Of a stretch of 64,000 nt of DNA, positions 1 to 11,200 are shown one piece after another (position 1 is the stretch's first letter; every line of letters starts with the position of its first letter). Under the pieces are notes generated by a model, which was not told where the DNA came from, did no database searches, and worked only from the letters and a program-made list of their open reading frames with translations. Origin of the DNA: Cristatella mucedo (lineage: Eukaryota > Bryozoa > Phylactolaemata > Cristatellidae); NCBI GenBank assembly GCA_009760855.2, contig WPIO01000078.1:782001-846000 (forward strand), in the 5' to 3' direction. The position numbers and the translations under genes were made by a program.

Positions 1-300
1 ACCGGGGCTCTAACTACCAAGACTGACCGCTCAGGTGACGCATGTGGCTATTTTGAGATTATGACACTGTCGTTGGCTAATGGGCTGTTGTGATTTATGA
101 CAGCGGTATACAAGTAACGGGCAGCAAAGGCCCGAGGAGGAGGAACGTCGAGGGCGCCGGGGGCGGGGCCGGGGGCGGGGCAGTCGCGTACTGGCCCGCT
201 GCGGCGTCCGTGTGAATAAACGTCTTTGAGCCCGCTTCGGTGTTCTGCGTGGTATCGCGTACCTGCCGCTAGGAAGAATGCCAAAATACAATGCAGGTGA
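1..300 (+). other. GC-rich stretch with an LTR-like poly(A) region
   Basis: GGCGGGGCC repeats at about 150-180, then GTGAATAAACGTCTTTGAGC and TCGGTGTTCTGCGTGGTATC, which resembles the poly(A)/U5 part of an LTR. No ends or coding sequence were found, so this is only a suggestion. Confidence 0.25.
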
Positions 301-929
301 TACAGTCGCAGGTGATGCAGGAAGTCAAGGCGATTTATCCAAGTCTACCGAACAGAGATTCTTAATTTGCAAAGCATTGCTACGTATCACCTAAGCTGGT
401 GTAGTAAAGTTTTTCAAACCTCTAAACTAGGAAAATGATTGCTCTTTTGTGAATGAACCAAAACTAGCCGTACATTGACTAAGACGGCCAAGACGGACAT
501 TTTGTACTTAGGTTCGATCAGTCGAGTCGACAAGACGAGTAGCTTTTATTACTTAAGAAAAGCTGCTCATGATAGAATCCAAAAAGTCTCAAAGTACGCA
601 CTCACCTAACGGTGTATCAACGTCGAACACTGTTCTGTTATTGTCTCAAGCTGCCTTGCGATGCGTATCAGCAGCTACCGATCTGGACAAGCTACTTAAT
701 TTAATTCAATTTAGGACAAGGCAATATTTTGAGAAGTAATTGTAACGTGACGAATATATGAGCACCCAAAGGCTTGCGCAACAATACATTGTAGATAAAC
801 TATACTGCAATATATTGGCTGCGATAAATTATACCGATTTGGATGACCATACCAATATATCGTATTGGATTGCTTGGCAGTATCAATATGTATAGTATAG
901 CGCTGCAGCGACGTGACATGACGTCCATG
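301..929. other. No recognised gene
   Basis: AT-rich sequence with no credible long frame; it may include decayed upstream parts of the hAT element at 0.9-1.5 kb. Confidence 0.5.
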
Positions 930-1474
930 AAAGAATTGGATATTTATTCCAATCAATCATTGACTCACACCCAGAGTTTGCCTTCCACCACTATGTTGGC
1001 AACAATGCATATATCATCCACAGCAAAGATTTGGAAACGGCCATCGTCAAGATACAAACAAACAAAGAGAACACTCTGACAATTCATGAAAAACATGCTG
1101 TTAAACAATTGTTGCTGCCTGTATCTCCGGACGCGGAAAACGCTGCATATGATGATGCTCAATTGTCTTTCGCTGAGCGAGCACTCAAGCAACAACATGT
1201 TGAAGGGAAGAAGGCATGCAACAAGTACATCAAAACCCGCATCTTGTTTCCAACATCAAATGAGGTGGAGAGACTTTTCTCGATGGCAAAGCGAGTTTTT
1301 TGTCCTTGCCGGCGTAGTTTGCAACCCAGAATGTTGGAGGCGCTGCTTTTTCTGAATAAAAACAAGTCACTGGAGACTTTGGCTCTGGTCGCATGGAAAG
1401 TGAATGAAAAAGTCTCCAAGACAGCAGCCAATGATAACGAAGAGAACGATCAGGAATATGAAGATTATTGCTGA
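930..1474 (+). pseudogene. hAT transposase C-terminal (dimerisation) fossil
   Basis: The open frame at 1031-1474 (147 codons) extends upstream in frame to about 930 (EFAFHHYVGNNAYIIHSKD). The segment LFPTSNEVERLFSMAKRVF followed by RRSLQPRMLEALLFL is the hAT C-terminal dimerisation signature (SxxxERLFS). The acidic end NDNEENDQEYEDYC precedes the stop. No N-terminal catalytic part or zinc finger was found upstream, so this is a remnant. AT-rich sequence follows. Confidence 0.8.
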
Positions 1475-2050
1475 AAGCACAGAGAAAAAATTGCAACACA
1501 CGATGTGCAATATTTTGAATTGGTAGGATAGAATGTTACAAGCTATTGTATTTTTTGAATTGACTATTGCAATATACTATATTTTGGAATTAAATATTGT
1601 AATGTATTTGTTGTTGAACTTTAGAAAACTAAATATAATAACAATATTATTGTGCGCAGCCTTGGAGCACCCTTCACCCTAAGTACCTTTGCCTCCACCC
1701 CTTGCTCAACCGTAACCATACTGTCCCCGGACATCGTAGGTGTACTTATAGAACTGCTCCAGGGGCTATCAAAGTTGGCGAGCTACAAGACTAAAGGAAG
1801 TGAAGTGGGTCTATTCGTTACCCCTTGCGAGCCTCCCATGTGGTGACCTCCCTGCTTATTAATGTGGGTATCACTTACGCGATGCCACGTTTCCGACTCA
1901 CTTATATCTAAAGGGCCTCGCCAAATTACCAATGTGTTTCCGGTCAACACACTAGAGCATGCCGCTAAATATGCAAAGGTATCTGGCCCGATTTCAAGCC
2001 TGGCATGCACAACAGCTTTTAAAGCACTAATTTAAAGATTCGGAAAAACC
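1475..2050. other. AT-rich flank of the hAT fossil; nothing else recognised
   Basis: Repeated GCAATATTTTGAATTG-like phrases at 1505-1600 and a similar GCAATATTTTGAG near 720 may be the hAT element's ends. The remainder holds no feature I can name. Confidence 0.4.
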
Positions 2051-2054
2051 GAAG

Positions 2055-2168
2055 CCCTCTGCCAGGGCACTGAGTTGCCGAAAAAATGTATCCCTTTCGG
2101 GGGGACGATCCTGCAACCTCAGGATCACGAGTTCCATGCTCTGCTTGCTAAGATGTAGCGACTGCTGT
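2055..2168 (-). mobile_element. tRNA-derived SINE (SINE-3)
   Basis: On the minus strand, TTAGCAAGCAGAGCATGGAACT resembles an A box and anticodon arm, and GGTTGCAGGATCGTCCC resembles a B box. A short GA/T-rich tail follows. It is a single copy in the window and degenerate. Confidence 0.5.
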
Positions 2169-2192
2169 TCTACCCTACTCAACATAATACTT

Positions 2193-2307
2193 AATGATAA
2201 TAATAATGATAATAATATATTTGCATAGTTCTCAGAGAACCCAATCTCTTCCTAGGCACTTTATGTATGCTGCAGAGGAAGCATGTGGTTAGTGGTAGCA
2301 TGCTAGA
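2193..2307 (-). mobile_element. LINE-A 3' tail fragment (short copy)
   Basis: ATAATAATGATAATAATATA tail, then the CTCAGAGAACCCAATCTCTTCC hairpin region in two parts and AAGCATGTGGTTAGTGGTAGC. It ends where a second LINE-A tail starts. Confidence 0.8.
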
Positions 2308-2590
2308 TATAATAATAATAATATATTTGTATAGCGCCATTAGAGAACTTAGTCTCTTTCATGGCAATTTACATGTGCTGATTATCAACAAGCATAATAT
2401 GGTTAGAGATGATATGCACAGGGTCAACATGAAAATATGGTTAGCGGCAGCATGCATAGTATCACCACGCATGAGCACACAAAGGACGAATCACAAGGAC
2501 CCACTTAATTCTGCGATAAGCAGATGGGTTTTTAGCTTCTTTGTAGCTTTGGTTTTAAATTTCGACTTAGTTGCTCGAGCTAAATCCAAC
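2308..2590 (-). mobile_element. LINE-A 3' fragment
   Basis: AATAATAATAATATATTTGT tail, then the 3' UTR with CAGCATGCATAGTATCACCA and the end of the coding region. Same direction as, and adjoining, the preceding short copy. Confidence 0.82.
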
Positions 2591-2599
2591 GGAGTGCTT

Positions 2600-3429
2600 G
2601 AATGAGTGCGTATTATTTAATTGCAATTATTACGCCGAGCTGCAACCATGAAGTAGGTCTGTTCCGGTCGGCGATCAGAGTAAGCACCCCGCTGCTCGAT
2701 GTGAGCAGGTTTAGACAGGCAAGGATAACCCCGAACGAACAGTTTCGTCAAGATACGCTTGGCTGAATGTACAAGTTTAACATTTGGCCTTTGGCGGTGG
2801 ATGCAAGTAAAATAGTAATTTTAAAATTCAGAACAAGGTATATGAGCTTAAAAGGTGATCGATCGATGTATTGGACGAAACGAGGCCTGCCGTGGGTGAA
2901 GAATAATTTTATCTAATTGTGTACATTCAATTTCAGCCCCAAAGGCTTGCGTAGTGGGTAAAAATGTCTTCCGTGAAAGCAAGGTTTTACTGAAAATGGT
3001 GTTAATGCTCGAATCCCTTTCGATAAGAGTAAAGTCTTTTACAGCATCGTAGTTTTTATCTTCGACAGAATTTCCAATTTGAAGCAATACAATAGCTGAC
3101 CCCTTTTTTCTTCGTTGAAAAGCCCGAATCTCGCTAGCTTATAGCTGCCCTAGCTAACAGTGGGCTATTGCGACGCAGTTCCACTCTGTCGCGTGGTCTT
3201 CGTATTGTGGGTGATTGAATCACCTCATTTTTAGGCCAAGTGCAACGCAATCTGAGTAAGCTGAAATGGCCAAAGAATGATATTGGCAGCAGGATTATGT
3301 AGGATTAAGAGAACGAAACGAAACGAAACACAATGATCGCGATTTTTGTGGCTAAGCTGCAGTTATAGGTATTTTGGTACCTGCAGCAGCGAGAAAAATG
3401 TGTTTGCTGGGTTGGACTGCTGTGGTGGT
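2600..3429. other. No feature recognised
   Basis: Unique-looking AT-rich sequence. A GAACGAAACGAAACGAAACA stretch at 3310-3330 is a small simple repeat. Confidence 0.5.
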
Positions 3430-3772
3430 TTGTATGTAATGTAATATATCTCCGTCTGTAACTCCACAAAGTCATAAAGACATGTGGATGTTACGCAGGA
3501 GAGTTTTGTATAGAGCACTCACAGCCTAAGCGGCGTTCGGTACGCATTCGGTAGCCAACAGACTTCGTCCCACACAACAAAGAGAAAGTGGGAAGCATAG
3601 CAGAACCAGGAGAGCAGTTGAGGTAGTGAGTAGCATGGAAGTAGCAGCTCAGGACCGCTGAAAAGGATGAACCATAGTCGGCAGTAGGAGAGTAGTTGTC
3701 GTTGCATAAGAATTGTGGAAGTGAGTCCCACAGTCTAGGATATTCAGAGCTAAAGCTTCTGTCGCCAACTGT

Positions 3773-4312
3773 CTATAAGCGGAGGAATGGGACAGCTAAT
3801 TTATTGTCCACACAGGACCCGAGGGCGCGAAGAGGCTGAAACTGGTGCAGCAGTTCAGCTAGGTACGAAGGAGCCAAGCCGTGGCGGGCCTTGTGGGTCA
3901 GCGTAAGAACTTTGCTCTGAATCCGTTGGTCAACCGGCATCCATCCTAGCTCTGTTAGCAAAGGAGACACGTGCTCAAACCTTTTGGACTTATAGATTAG
4001 CCTTGCAGCCATATTCACGGTCAGCTGCAGTAGCCTACTAGCTTTCTTTGGCAGCCCAGCCAAAAGGGAATTACAATAATCAAGCTGAGACAGAACTAAG
4101 GAGGTAGTTAAATTTTTTACAAGCAACTGTGGGAGACAGCTCCTAATCTTGTATAGGGATCGAATGCGATGGCTAGCTGTAGATGCAGTCTTCTGAATGA
4201 AGCTTTTAAAATTGAGGCAGTTGTCGAAAACGACACCTACATTTTGAGCACGTGGTGATGGTCGCACAGTAGTATCACCTATTAGAAGAGCAAAGCCTTT
4301 CAATCCAGCCAC
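3773..4312 (-). pseudogene. LINE-B reverse transcriptase C-terminal region
   Basis: A 179-codon open stretch after the palm, with LDYCNSLLAGLPKK, MAARLIYKSKRFEHVSPLL, LGWMPVDQRIQSKVL and APSYLAELL. This is the thumb/C-terminal portion common to CR1/L2 elements, and it lies in a different frame from the palm. Confidence 0.85.
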
Positions 4313-5047
4313 ACGCTTAGGGTGTGTCCTATGAGCAGCAGTTCGGTTTTATCATCATTTAATTTCAGGAAGTTTTCCGACATCCAGGATCGAATGTCGG
4401 CAAGGCAAGCATTCAGTTTTTCAGTTGCCGTAGCAGATTCCGACGGTTTGAATGACAAATACAACTGAGTATCGTCAGCATATAAGTGATATCCTATTCC
4501 ATGGGCCTTAATCACTTTTTTCAGAGGTTGTGTATAAATGGAGAATAGCAAAGGACCGAGTACAGACCCTTGAGGGACTCCACAGGTGACCCTTCTCGTG
4601 TGTGAGACCTGACCCCCACACGACACGGATTGAACACGATCAGACAAGTAGGATTTAAACCACGCCAGTGCTTCGTCTGCCAGGCCAATTTATATCTCAA
4701 TCATTCAAGCAGAACCTCGTGACCAAGGCAGCAGACAGATCTAGCAGAGCTAGGGCAGGGACGTTACCGTCGTCGTCGCCACGTAGAATGTCATTGTTAA
4801 CCCGGAGGAGAGCAGTTTCAGTGGAGTGCTGCCTCTTGAACCCTGATTGAAATGTTTCTGACATTCCATTATTTTCAATATGTTCAACCAGCTGCTTAGC
4901 AACAATTTTTTCAAGAATCTTTGATAAGGAAGGAAGAAGGGATACCGGGTGATAGTTTGCAAGAACCTCTGCGTCTAATCCAGGCTTTTTAAGAATGGGT
5001 CTAACGATTGCCGATTTGAAGGACTCGGGGACGACCCCTTTTCCCAA
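4300..5047 (-). pseudogene. LINE-B reverse transcriptase core with intact YADD, frameshifted
   Basis: The fingers region ([52 protein letters not shown]) is at 5047-4697. The palm, with [17 protein letters not shown] and [11 protein letters not shown], is at 4647-4300. The catalytic YADD is preserved, but the two pieces lie in different frames and the join carries a small gap. Confidence 0.9.
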
Positions 5048-5078
5048 AGAAGCATTAGAAATCTTGGTTATGGCAGGG

Positions 5079-5875
5079 CTAAGTTGGTCTGCTAGTGAAG
5101 ACCACTGAGGGTATAGGGTCTTCAGGGGATGAGCTCTTTTTGCTAGACCTTATTAAGGTAGCCACATCGCATGCAAAAACATCGGAGAACCTTTTAAGGA
5201 AGGTCACGGGTTGTGGAACCGCGATTGGAGGGGGCTTAATGGAGGCACGAATGTGCACAATGTTTTCAGTAAAGAAGGCTGAAAACGTTTCGGCTGAGCC
5301 CTTAATATCTGGGGAGTCAAACCTCACAGCATTGGCCAGTAAATGGTTTACTGTCTTATAAATTTGTTTAGTGTCCGACTGGCAGGAATTCAGCTTTCAA
5401 ATGAAAACAGAAGCCCTGGCTTTTTAAGCTTTCGGGTGTAAACTCGAAGGAAGTTTTTGACATTGACTAGATCTGCATCAGACCCCAATTTCTTGAAACG
5501 ACGTTCAAGCCTGCGCTTAACCCTGCGCATCTTTAGGAGTTTTTTTGTAAATTGAAAGGAATCTCCACGATTTTGAACACAGATAGAATGAACGGGAGTA
5601 TGCTTGTCAGGAGCACTCCTGAGTGTCATGTTCATCGCATCAGTGAGGGTGTCGAGGCTGCCGGTCGAGTCTGAATGCAGATCAAGAAGACCTGCATCAC
5701 AAACAGATTTAAAAAACTTGTCCATGTCAATGCTTTGTAAGTTACGTTGTTTGACAAGTTCGACATTACCCTGTACGTACAAGGGAGCATGAACAGTAAA
5801 CGAGACCGAACAACGATTTGAGAGGGTCAGTGGGCACACCACAAGGTCCGTGGGGAGGACATCCTTAGAGATCAC
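5079..5875 (-). pseudogene. LINE-B linker between endonuclease and reverse transcriptase
   Basis: Two open pieces (5875-5390 and 5327-5079) in different frames, carrying the basic RVKRRLERRFKKLGS stretch and the FSAFFTENI segment typical of the region between endonuclease and RT in CR1/L2 elements. They are separated by at least one frameshift and a stop. Confidence 0.75.
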
Positions 5876-5912
5876 GAGATCTAGAATGTGGCCACCGACG
5901 TGGGTGCTATGA

Positions 5913-6602
5913 TTAACGTGTTAGGCCAAACCAAAATTCCAGACAGTCAAGGAATGAGCGGACCTGGCTGTGGCTAGGGTTGTCAACGTGAATATTGAAG
6001 TCTCCTACAATCAGTAACGGCCTTCCACACACAATTATTTTAGCGAGGAACTCTGAGAATTTATCTATAAACAAGTTTAGACAGCCAGAAGGAGGCCGGT
6101 ATATCACAACAGTGAGAGGTATTGTCTTTGATGAAGACCTGATTGCAACCGATTCAAACGATGGCCCATGCGAAAAACTGCACATTTTATAGCCAAACGA
6201 TTCGCGAACAACAATTGCAACCCCGCCACCATCCTTGTCAGAACGCATGGACTGATAGAATGAAAACCCGGGTGGAGTGGTCTCAGAAATACAGCTGCTG
6301 GAGCGAGGCGTCATCCAAGTTTTGGTAAGCAGAAATGCATCTAGCTTCTCCTGGACCACCTGATCGCGGATAAGTAACCCCTTGGTTTTTAGCGAGCAGA
6401 CATTTAGTAGGCGGAATTTAAGAGGCTGTCCAACAACTGGGCGACGGTGAAGTGGCTTGTATTCTCCTCCGTTTGCATCCGGCCCGGCGGAGGCGGGCCC
6501 TTCGAATTTGGATTGGACCTTAGTAACGGCCGTCGGACGACGCTTCACAACGTGCTGGGCTACGGCGGGTGGGCTACTACCGCAACAAGTACTATTCAGC
6601 AC
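5913..6602 (-). pseudogene. LINE-B endonuclease domain (APE type), broken
   Basis: A 229-codon open stretch. Motifs in order: LLNVCSLKTK (metal-site Asn), LTKTWM, GGGVAI, YRPPSG and GDFNIHVD. In active APE endonucleases the second motif is LTETW, so the catalytic Glu is Lys here. This predicts loss of nicking activity even without the downstream frameshifts. Confidence 0.88.
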
Positions 6603-6711
6603 TTTAAACTTACGGGTCGTAGGTTTGATAGCCGAGCTGTTGATAGGGCGAACGCAGGATGCAGGAAAGTTATCACTGACCCGCCGGAGAAGGCCCGCCG
6701 GTAGGTATCGA

Positions 6712-7010
6712 CTAATAATGATAATAATAATAATAATAATAATAATGCACTTGATAAAGCGCCCTCAGAGAACTCAATCTCTCTCTAGGCGCTTTACTTT
6801 TGCTGCAGATGGAAATGCAATTTAATGGTGAGTGATATCATGCTTGATGAACAAACAAAATGAATAACATGGTTAAGGGTGACATGCACAGAGTCAGCAT
6901 GCAAATGTGGTTAGTGGCAGCTTGCACAGTGTCAGCACGCATAAGCACATAAAGAACGAATCACATGACCCACTAAATGCTGTCATAAATAGGTGTGTTA
7001 ATGGCGACAT
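6712..7010 (-). mobile_element. LINE-A 3' fragment abutting LINE-B's 5' end
   Basis: (ATA)n tail at 6712-6746, TTGATAAAGCGCCCTCAGAG hairpin, then the 3' UTR and the start of the C-terminal coding region reversed (ATTAACACACCTATTTATGA on the opposite strand). Confidence 0.85.
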
Positions 7011-7469
7011 CGCACCTTATGCTAAGCAGGTCCTGTTTTGTGTAGCATATCCTAGGACAGCTCATAAATAGTCGCAGCGAAGATATCAGCGGAATACCCG
7101 AAGGAATTACGGAGAAATCAAGTAATAATAATAGTGGTTGTTTATAATGCAAGCGAGAACTCAACAAGATTCCCAACGTTTCAGCGAAGCCGGTTTCGAA
7201 TGGCTGATCGGCACGACTCTTCGATGCGAAATCAATCGCTCAGTCGAAATAAGTTAAGAAATTTCATTCATTTTACAGCGGTTTCTAAAGTAGGCAATTT
7301 TTTTATACTGCATATCGCCTGGTCGTACAAACTCGCAAGCGCAAACATTCACGAACATTCGCATGCGCGTCGCTTAAATACAGTTTGCACGCTATACATC
7401 CGTCAATAATTGCGTAAAGTCGTGAAGGCCAAGACAGATAGGGTTTTATGCGAGACAACTTTTGGCGAT

Positions 7470-7700
7470 TCACTCGAAACCTAAGCGGCTTTCGGCGCGC
7501 ACACGGTAGCCTTTCGTCTCTCGCAGTAGCGATAGAACGAGAATCGGAGTTGAGTCAGGAGGACAGTCAGGAGGAACTGAATAGTAAGGAATAAGCGAAG
7601 AAGGAAAAGATATGATGCAGAGGTGACAGCTGAAGCGACGATATTGTCGCTGAACAAAGATTTTCTGAGCTTCGTAGCCTACGAACGGTCGAGTAAGAAC
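7470..7700 (-). mobile_element. LINE-B 3' fragment, degenerate
   Basis: CCTAAGCGGCTTTCGGCGCG and the purine-rich segment that follows correspond to the LINE-B 3' end at 3520-3700, with many substitutions. Confidence 0.6.
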
Positions 7701-8769
7701 ATGTTCTGTCGACCATCATCGTAAATTAAAAGCTTAAAGATCAGCGGTCAAAATGTCATTATCTTGAATTTTCATTAATAATGCACTGTAATTGTGGCAA
7801 ATGTTGAAGCGCTGGCATTTTGTGTCATCTAGATTATGACTGCCGAGATATGACTCACGGTTCATGCATTCTGACGTGCTTGCCTTTACTTTTGACTGAT
7901 CAAAAAGAAACTTAGTTTTTAAAATTAAACTACCATGAATATAGGCGTATAACTGCGCGTAGGCTCAGCAGCAAAGCCTCGCCGGCGGGTACGCAGTTGC
8001 TTAGGATTACTGTCGTGGTCGGGCCTTTTATTCATTATCCGTTCCACCGAGAAATGATCTCTATATAGTTGACGTGCATAATAAATAAATATTGCAATTA
8101 TCAAATCCTGCTCAGCAGTGCTTCATACTTAAATGCGAAATCCAATGTTCAATTTCAACTATTTCAACTACGAGAGTGCCTATTGTAGCCACATTTGTCA
8201 ATTCATAAATTATCCCCTGTTTTTTGACAAGACACCAATCGTGGCTGTACTTATAATACTAGTACTGAAAACATCCGCAGAGGCCGTAAACAAAGCCTGA
8301 TATAGGCTGCTTGAGGTTAATGGCGGCACGGACTCAAATTCAAGACTGTATAGGTTGCTAGTTTGATTAAAGGCTCCTTACCACGCCAAAAAATTGAATT
8401 TTCTCGAAATAGTCAAGTCATAGTAAGCACTTTTGGGGTCCAGCCATCGCTTTCAAACACCAAGCCAACAGTAATATATCCCCTTTCACTGATACTAGAA
8501 CTAATACAGCATCAGCCGAGCGCCCGTAGAAATGAATCTCTTGTTCGCACGCACGCGACACAGTGCTATGAACGCATAGTAATAGCGGCTCCTTAACTAA
8601 CGTGATTTGCCAAAAAACGCAGTGCACATAGCGGCGAACGCCCAATCGAATAAGCGATACTGGTGAAGCTAGCGCCTCTAAGTAATGCTAATGAGTCGTA
8701 GATGCAGCACCTTTACGCGAGTAAGCAGCCAACGGTAGCAAAGCTCGGCAGAAATCGAGAACGCCTGTA
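7700..8769. other. No feature recognised
   Basis: Short frames only, no domain-like translation, no clear repeat boundaries. Confidence 0.5.
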
Positions 8770-9880
8770 ACTTAATGGGCAAACCATGTGTGATTCAGAA
8801 ATGGGAAAGGCTAAAACTCAAAATCGGCTCTGCCAGCATATGTCTTGTTGAATCCGCACGAAATCTAGGCGTCTTGTTCCTCCAAAGTGACCTTTCATTA
8901 GATGACCACATCAGCTCCACAGTCAAGTCTGCCTACTTTCAGCTACATATTATTGCTAAAATTCGTGTTTGCTTAGTCAGGAATACGACATCTAAATTGG
9001 TCCGTGCATTTGTGACATCCCGTTTTGACTTCTGTAACTCACTGCATGCTGGTCTACCGGCCTGCGAAACCGGGCACTTACAGTTGGGGCAAATTTTCTG
9101 CAGCTTGGCTTGTCTGTCGTGAGCGTCGCAGATGCCACTTCATACCACTTCTGGCCAACCTGCATTGGCTCCCAAGCAAGCAACGCATCGATTTCAAGGT
9201 TCTGCCGCTCAATTTTAGGTCCCTTCATTCTTTAGCTCCAGCCAAACCATCAGATCTACTTTCCATCGAAATCTAATCGTTTACCTATACCTCGTACGAA
9301 ACTCAAATCCTTTGGAGACTGAACCCTTAGTTTGTATGGTCCCAAAAAATAATAGTAATAATGATAATAATAATAATGCATTTAACATAGCGCCCACAAA
9401 GAACTAAATCTCTTTCTAGGCACTTTACATCTGCCGTAAAGGAAGCACGATCGAATGCTTAGTGGTAGCATGCTCACTAAACAACAAGAATAACATGGTT
9501 AGGGTGACGTGCACAGGGTCAGCATGCAAGTTTGGTTAGTGGCAGCATGCACAGTGTCAGCACGCATAAGCACCCAAGGCCTGGAACTCTGAAAACAGCT
9601 AAAATGCATCTAGTTATAGCAATATTTAGTGGGTCCATGTGATTCATCCTTTACGTTCTTATGATTGCTAATACTGTGCGTGCTGCCACTAACCAAACTT
9701 GCATGCTGAACCTGTGCACGTCACCCAAACCATGTTATTCATGTTGTTTGTTGAACATGCTACCATTAAACATTCTATCGTGCTTCCTTTGCAGCAAATG
9801 TGAAGTGCCTACAAAGAGATTGAGTTCTCCGAGGGCGCTATATGAAATGTATTATTCTTATTTTTATTATTATTAATGTC
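8770..9880 (+). mobile_element. LINE-A 3' copy interrupted by an inverted LINE-A insertion
   Basis: The coding fossil (ESARNLGVLFLQSDLSLDDH, VKSAYFQLH, TSRFDFCNSLHAGLPAC, LLANLHWLPSKQRIDFKVL) runs to 9345 and resumes at 9573 with CCCAAGGCCTGGAACTC, followed by the 3' UTR and an ATT tail at 9862-9876. Frameshifts are present, so it is not functional. Confidence 0.85.
9346..9572 (-). mobile_element. LINE-A 3' insertion nested inside the plus-strand LINE-A
   Basis: AATAATAGTAATAATGATAA tail, CTTTCTAGGCACTTTACATC and the 3' UTR reversed, truncated after GCACGCATAAGCA. CCCAA at 9341-9345 and again at 9573-9577 looks like the target duplication and marks the exact break in the host copy. Confidence 0.85.
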
Positions 9881-10600
9881 AAACCCATGAGCTCTTCTTT
9901 AGTAACAAGCTCGTGTTCTTAACCTACGTAGTTATGTTTTTAACATAGTGTGGTATATTGCATGGCCGCAGAAAGGAGCACGTGCACAAAACCAGCCGCC
10001 GCCGCAGCGTACAATTCACTAGTTCAAAGCAAGCGTTAAGTACAGCTGACTAGCCGCTACTTGAAATGGGCTTTCTATATCGGCTTAGCCACAGGCTACG
10101 ACATATCCGGCCCCTTATCATTCCGATACAGCAGCCGCTGGTAATCACAAGTACTTCATAGTCTGACCAATTTTGCACGCCGAGGTTTTGATATCGCCTT
10201 AATGTTTACACTCCGCCTCAGCCGCCTGTCGGTGTCGTCCCATAAATGTTCTGCAAGTTTATATAAAGCGACTAAGTGAGAGCCTCTGCATGCGCAACTA
10301 ACCGGATTCTTCAAACAAGTACTTTACCCAAATTGCTTGTGGTCAAGAAAGTTGGATTTTAAAGCTGAAATACTCTCATGGGGCTATTTATATTTGGAAG
10401 CAACATAACAACCCTATTGTCAGGTCGTTAAAGAGTACTTTTGTAACGAATCCGTGATTGGTTATGATTCAGTGACCCAGCCGGTCCCCGCTCTGAACCC
10501 CATACAGCGACTTTGGAGTGGCTTTGACAGGTGGCTAAGGCAGGTTTTCCCCTTACGTCAGTAGCCAACCTTTTCAGTAAAATCCAGGCTCCAAGGAATG
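9881..10600. other. No feature recognised
   Basis: Intergenic sequence up to the left end of the foldback-like element; no credible frame. Confidence 0.5.
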
Positions 10601-10712
10601 GGTTGTAGGACATTTTCCCCTCTGGACGTTCCCCCGGACATTTCTCCTCTGGTGGACCCTAGAACATTCCCCCCCCCCCGGGGTAGGACATCTCCCCCTG
10701 GGTACGACATAC

Positions 10713-10762
10713 AAGATCAAATGAAGTTCATGCTCTAATGAAATAAAATTAACTCAGTATAA
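10713..10762 (+). repeat. Internal segment shared by both foldback-like elements (copy 1)
   Basis: About 50 bases, AAGATCAAATGAAG then CTCTAATGAAATAAAA then AACTCAGTATAA, nearly identical to 31438-31487 in the other element and in the same relative orientation. It shows that the two elements share more than their C-tract ends. Confidence 0.85.
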
Positions 10763-11091
10763 TTGGAAGGATGGATGAATGGATTGGAAGGAGGGTTTCT
10801 AATGAAACGAGCGGCGGCTGCGGCTGCAGCGGTGTCGGCGAGCTATACAGTTCGGTCCCGTGGGAGTTCGGTTCCACTCGACGCCGCCAGGCACGTGTTC
10901 GTACCCGTTAAAGCGGGCGCGCGCTACGGCATGCCGCGCGCTCCTGCAAATGAGCGCGAACCCTCAGAGGTCCACTGAGCGTAACTCGATCTCAGGAGAT
11001 CTCGTTACGCCCTAATGCGCACTAATTAAAGTGCGGAGTACGAGCAAGATGAATTTAGGCGGCGGGGGCGCAGCCCGCCGTAAGCCCTCAA

Positions 11092-11200
11092 TCCTAAACC
11101 CTAAACCCTAAAACTCTAAACCACTAAACACTAAACCCTAAAAACCATGAACACCAAAACCATAAACACTAAACCCTAAACTCTAAAACCCTAAACCATA
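11092..11200 (+). repeat. Telomere-like CCCTAAA heptamer array, degenerate
   Basis: About fourteen imperfect units of CCCTAAA (with CACTAAA, CTCTAAA and CCATAAA variants) directly inside the right inverted end of the foldback-like element at 10.6 kb. The unit is the seven-base TTTAGGG type rather than the six-base TTAGGG expected for most animals. Confidence 0.85.

Larger units (their letters stand above)
3430..6700 (-). mobile_element. LINE-B: nearly full-length, inactivated CR1/L2-clade retrotransposon
   Basis: Read on the minus strand it shows an APE-type endonuclease (6602-5913), a linker (5875-5079), reverse transcriptase (5047-4300), a C-terminal region (4312-3773) and a 3' UTR ending near 3435 in TACATTA-like repeats. 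The ORF is split among frames by several frameshifts. The 5' end lies near 6700, next to the ATT tail of a LINE-A copy. Ten or so 3' fragments of the same family occur across the window. The clade assignment rests on domain order and sequence feel, without a search. Confidence 0.9.
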
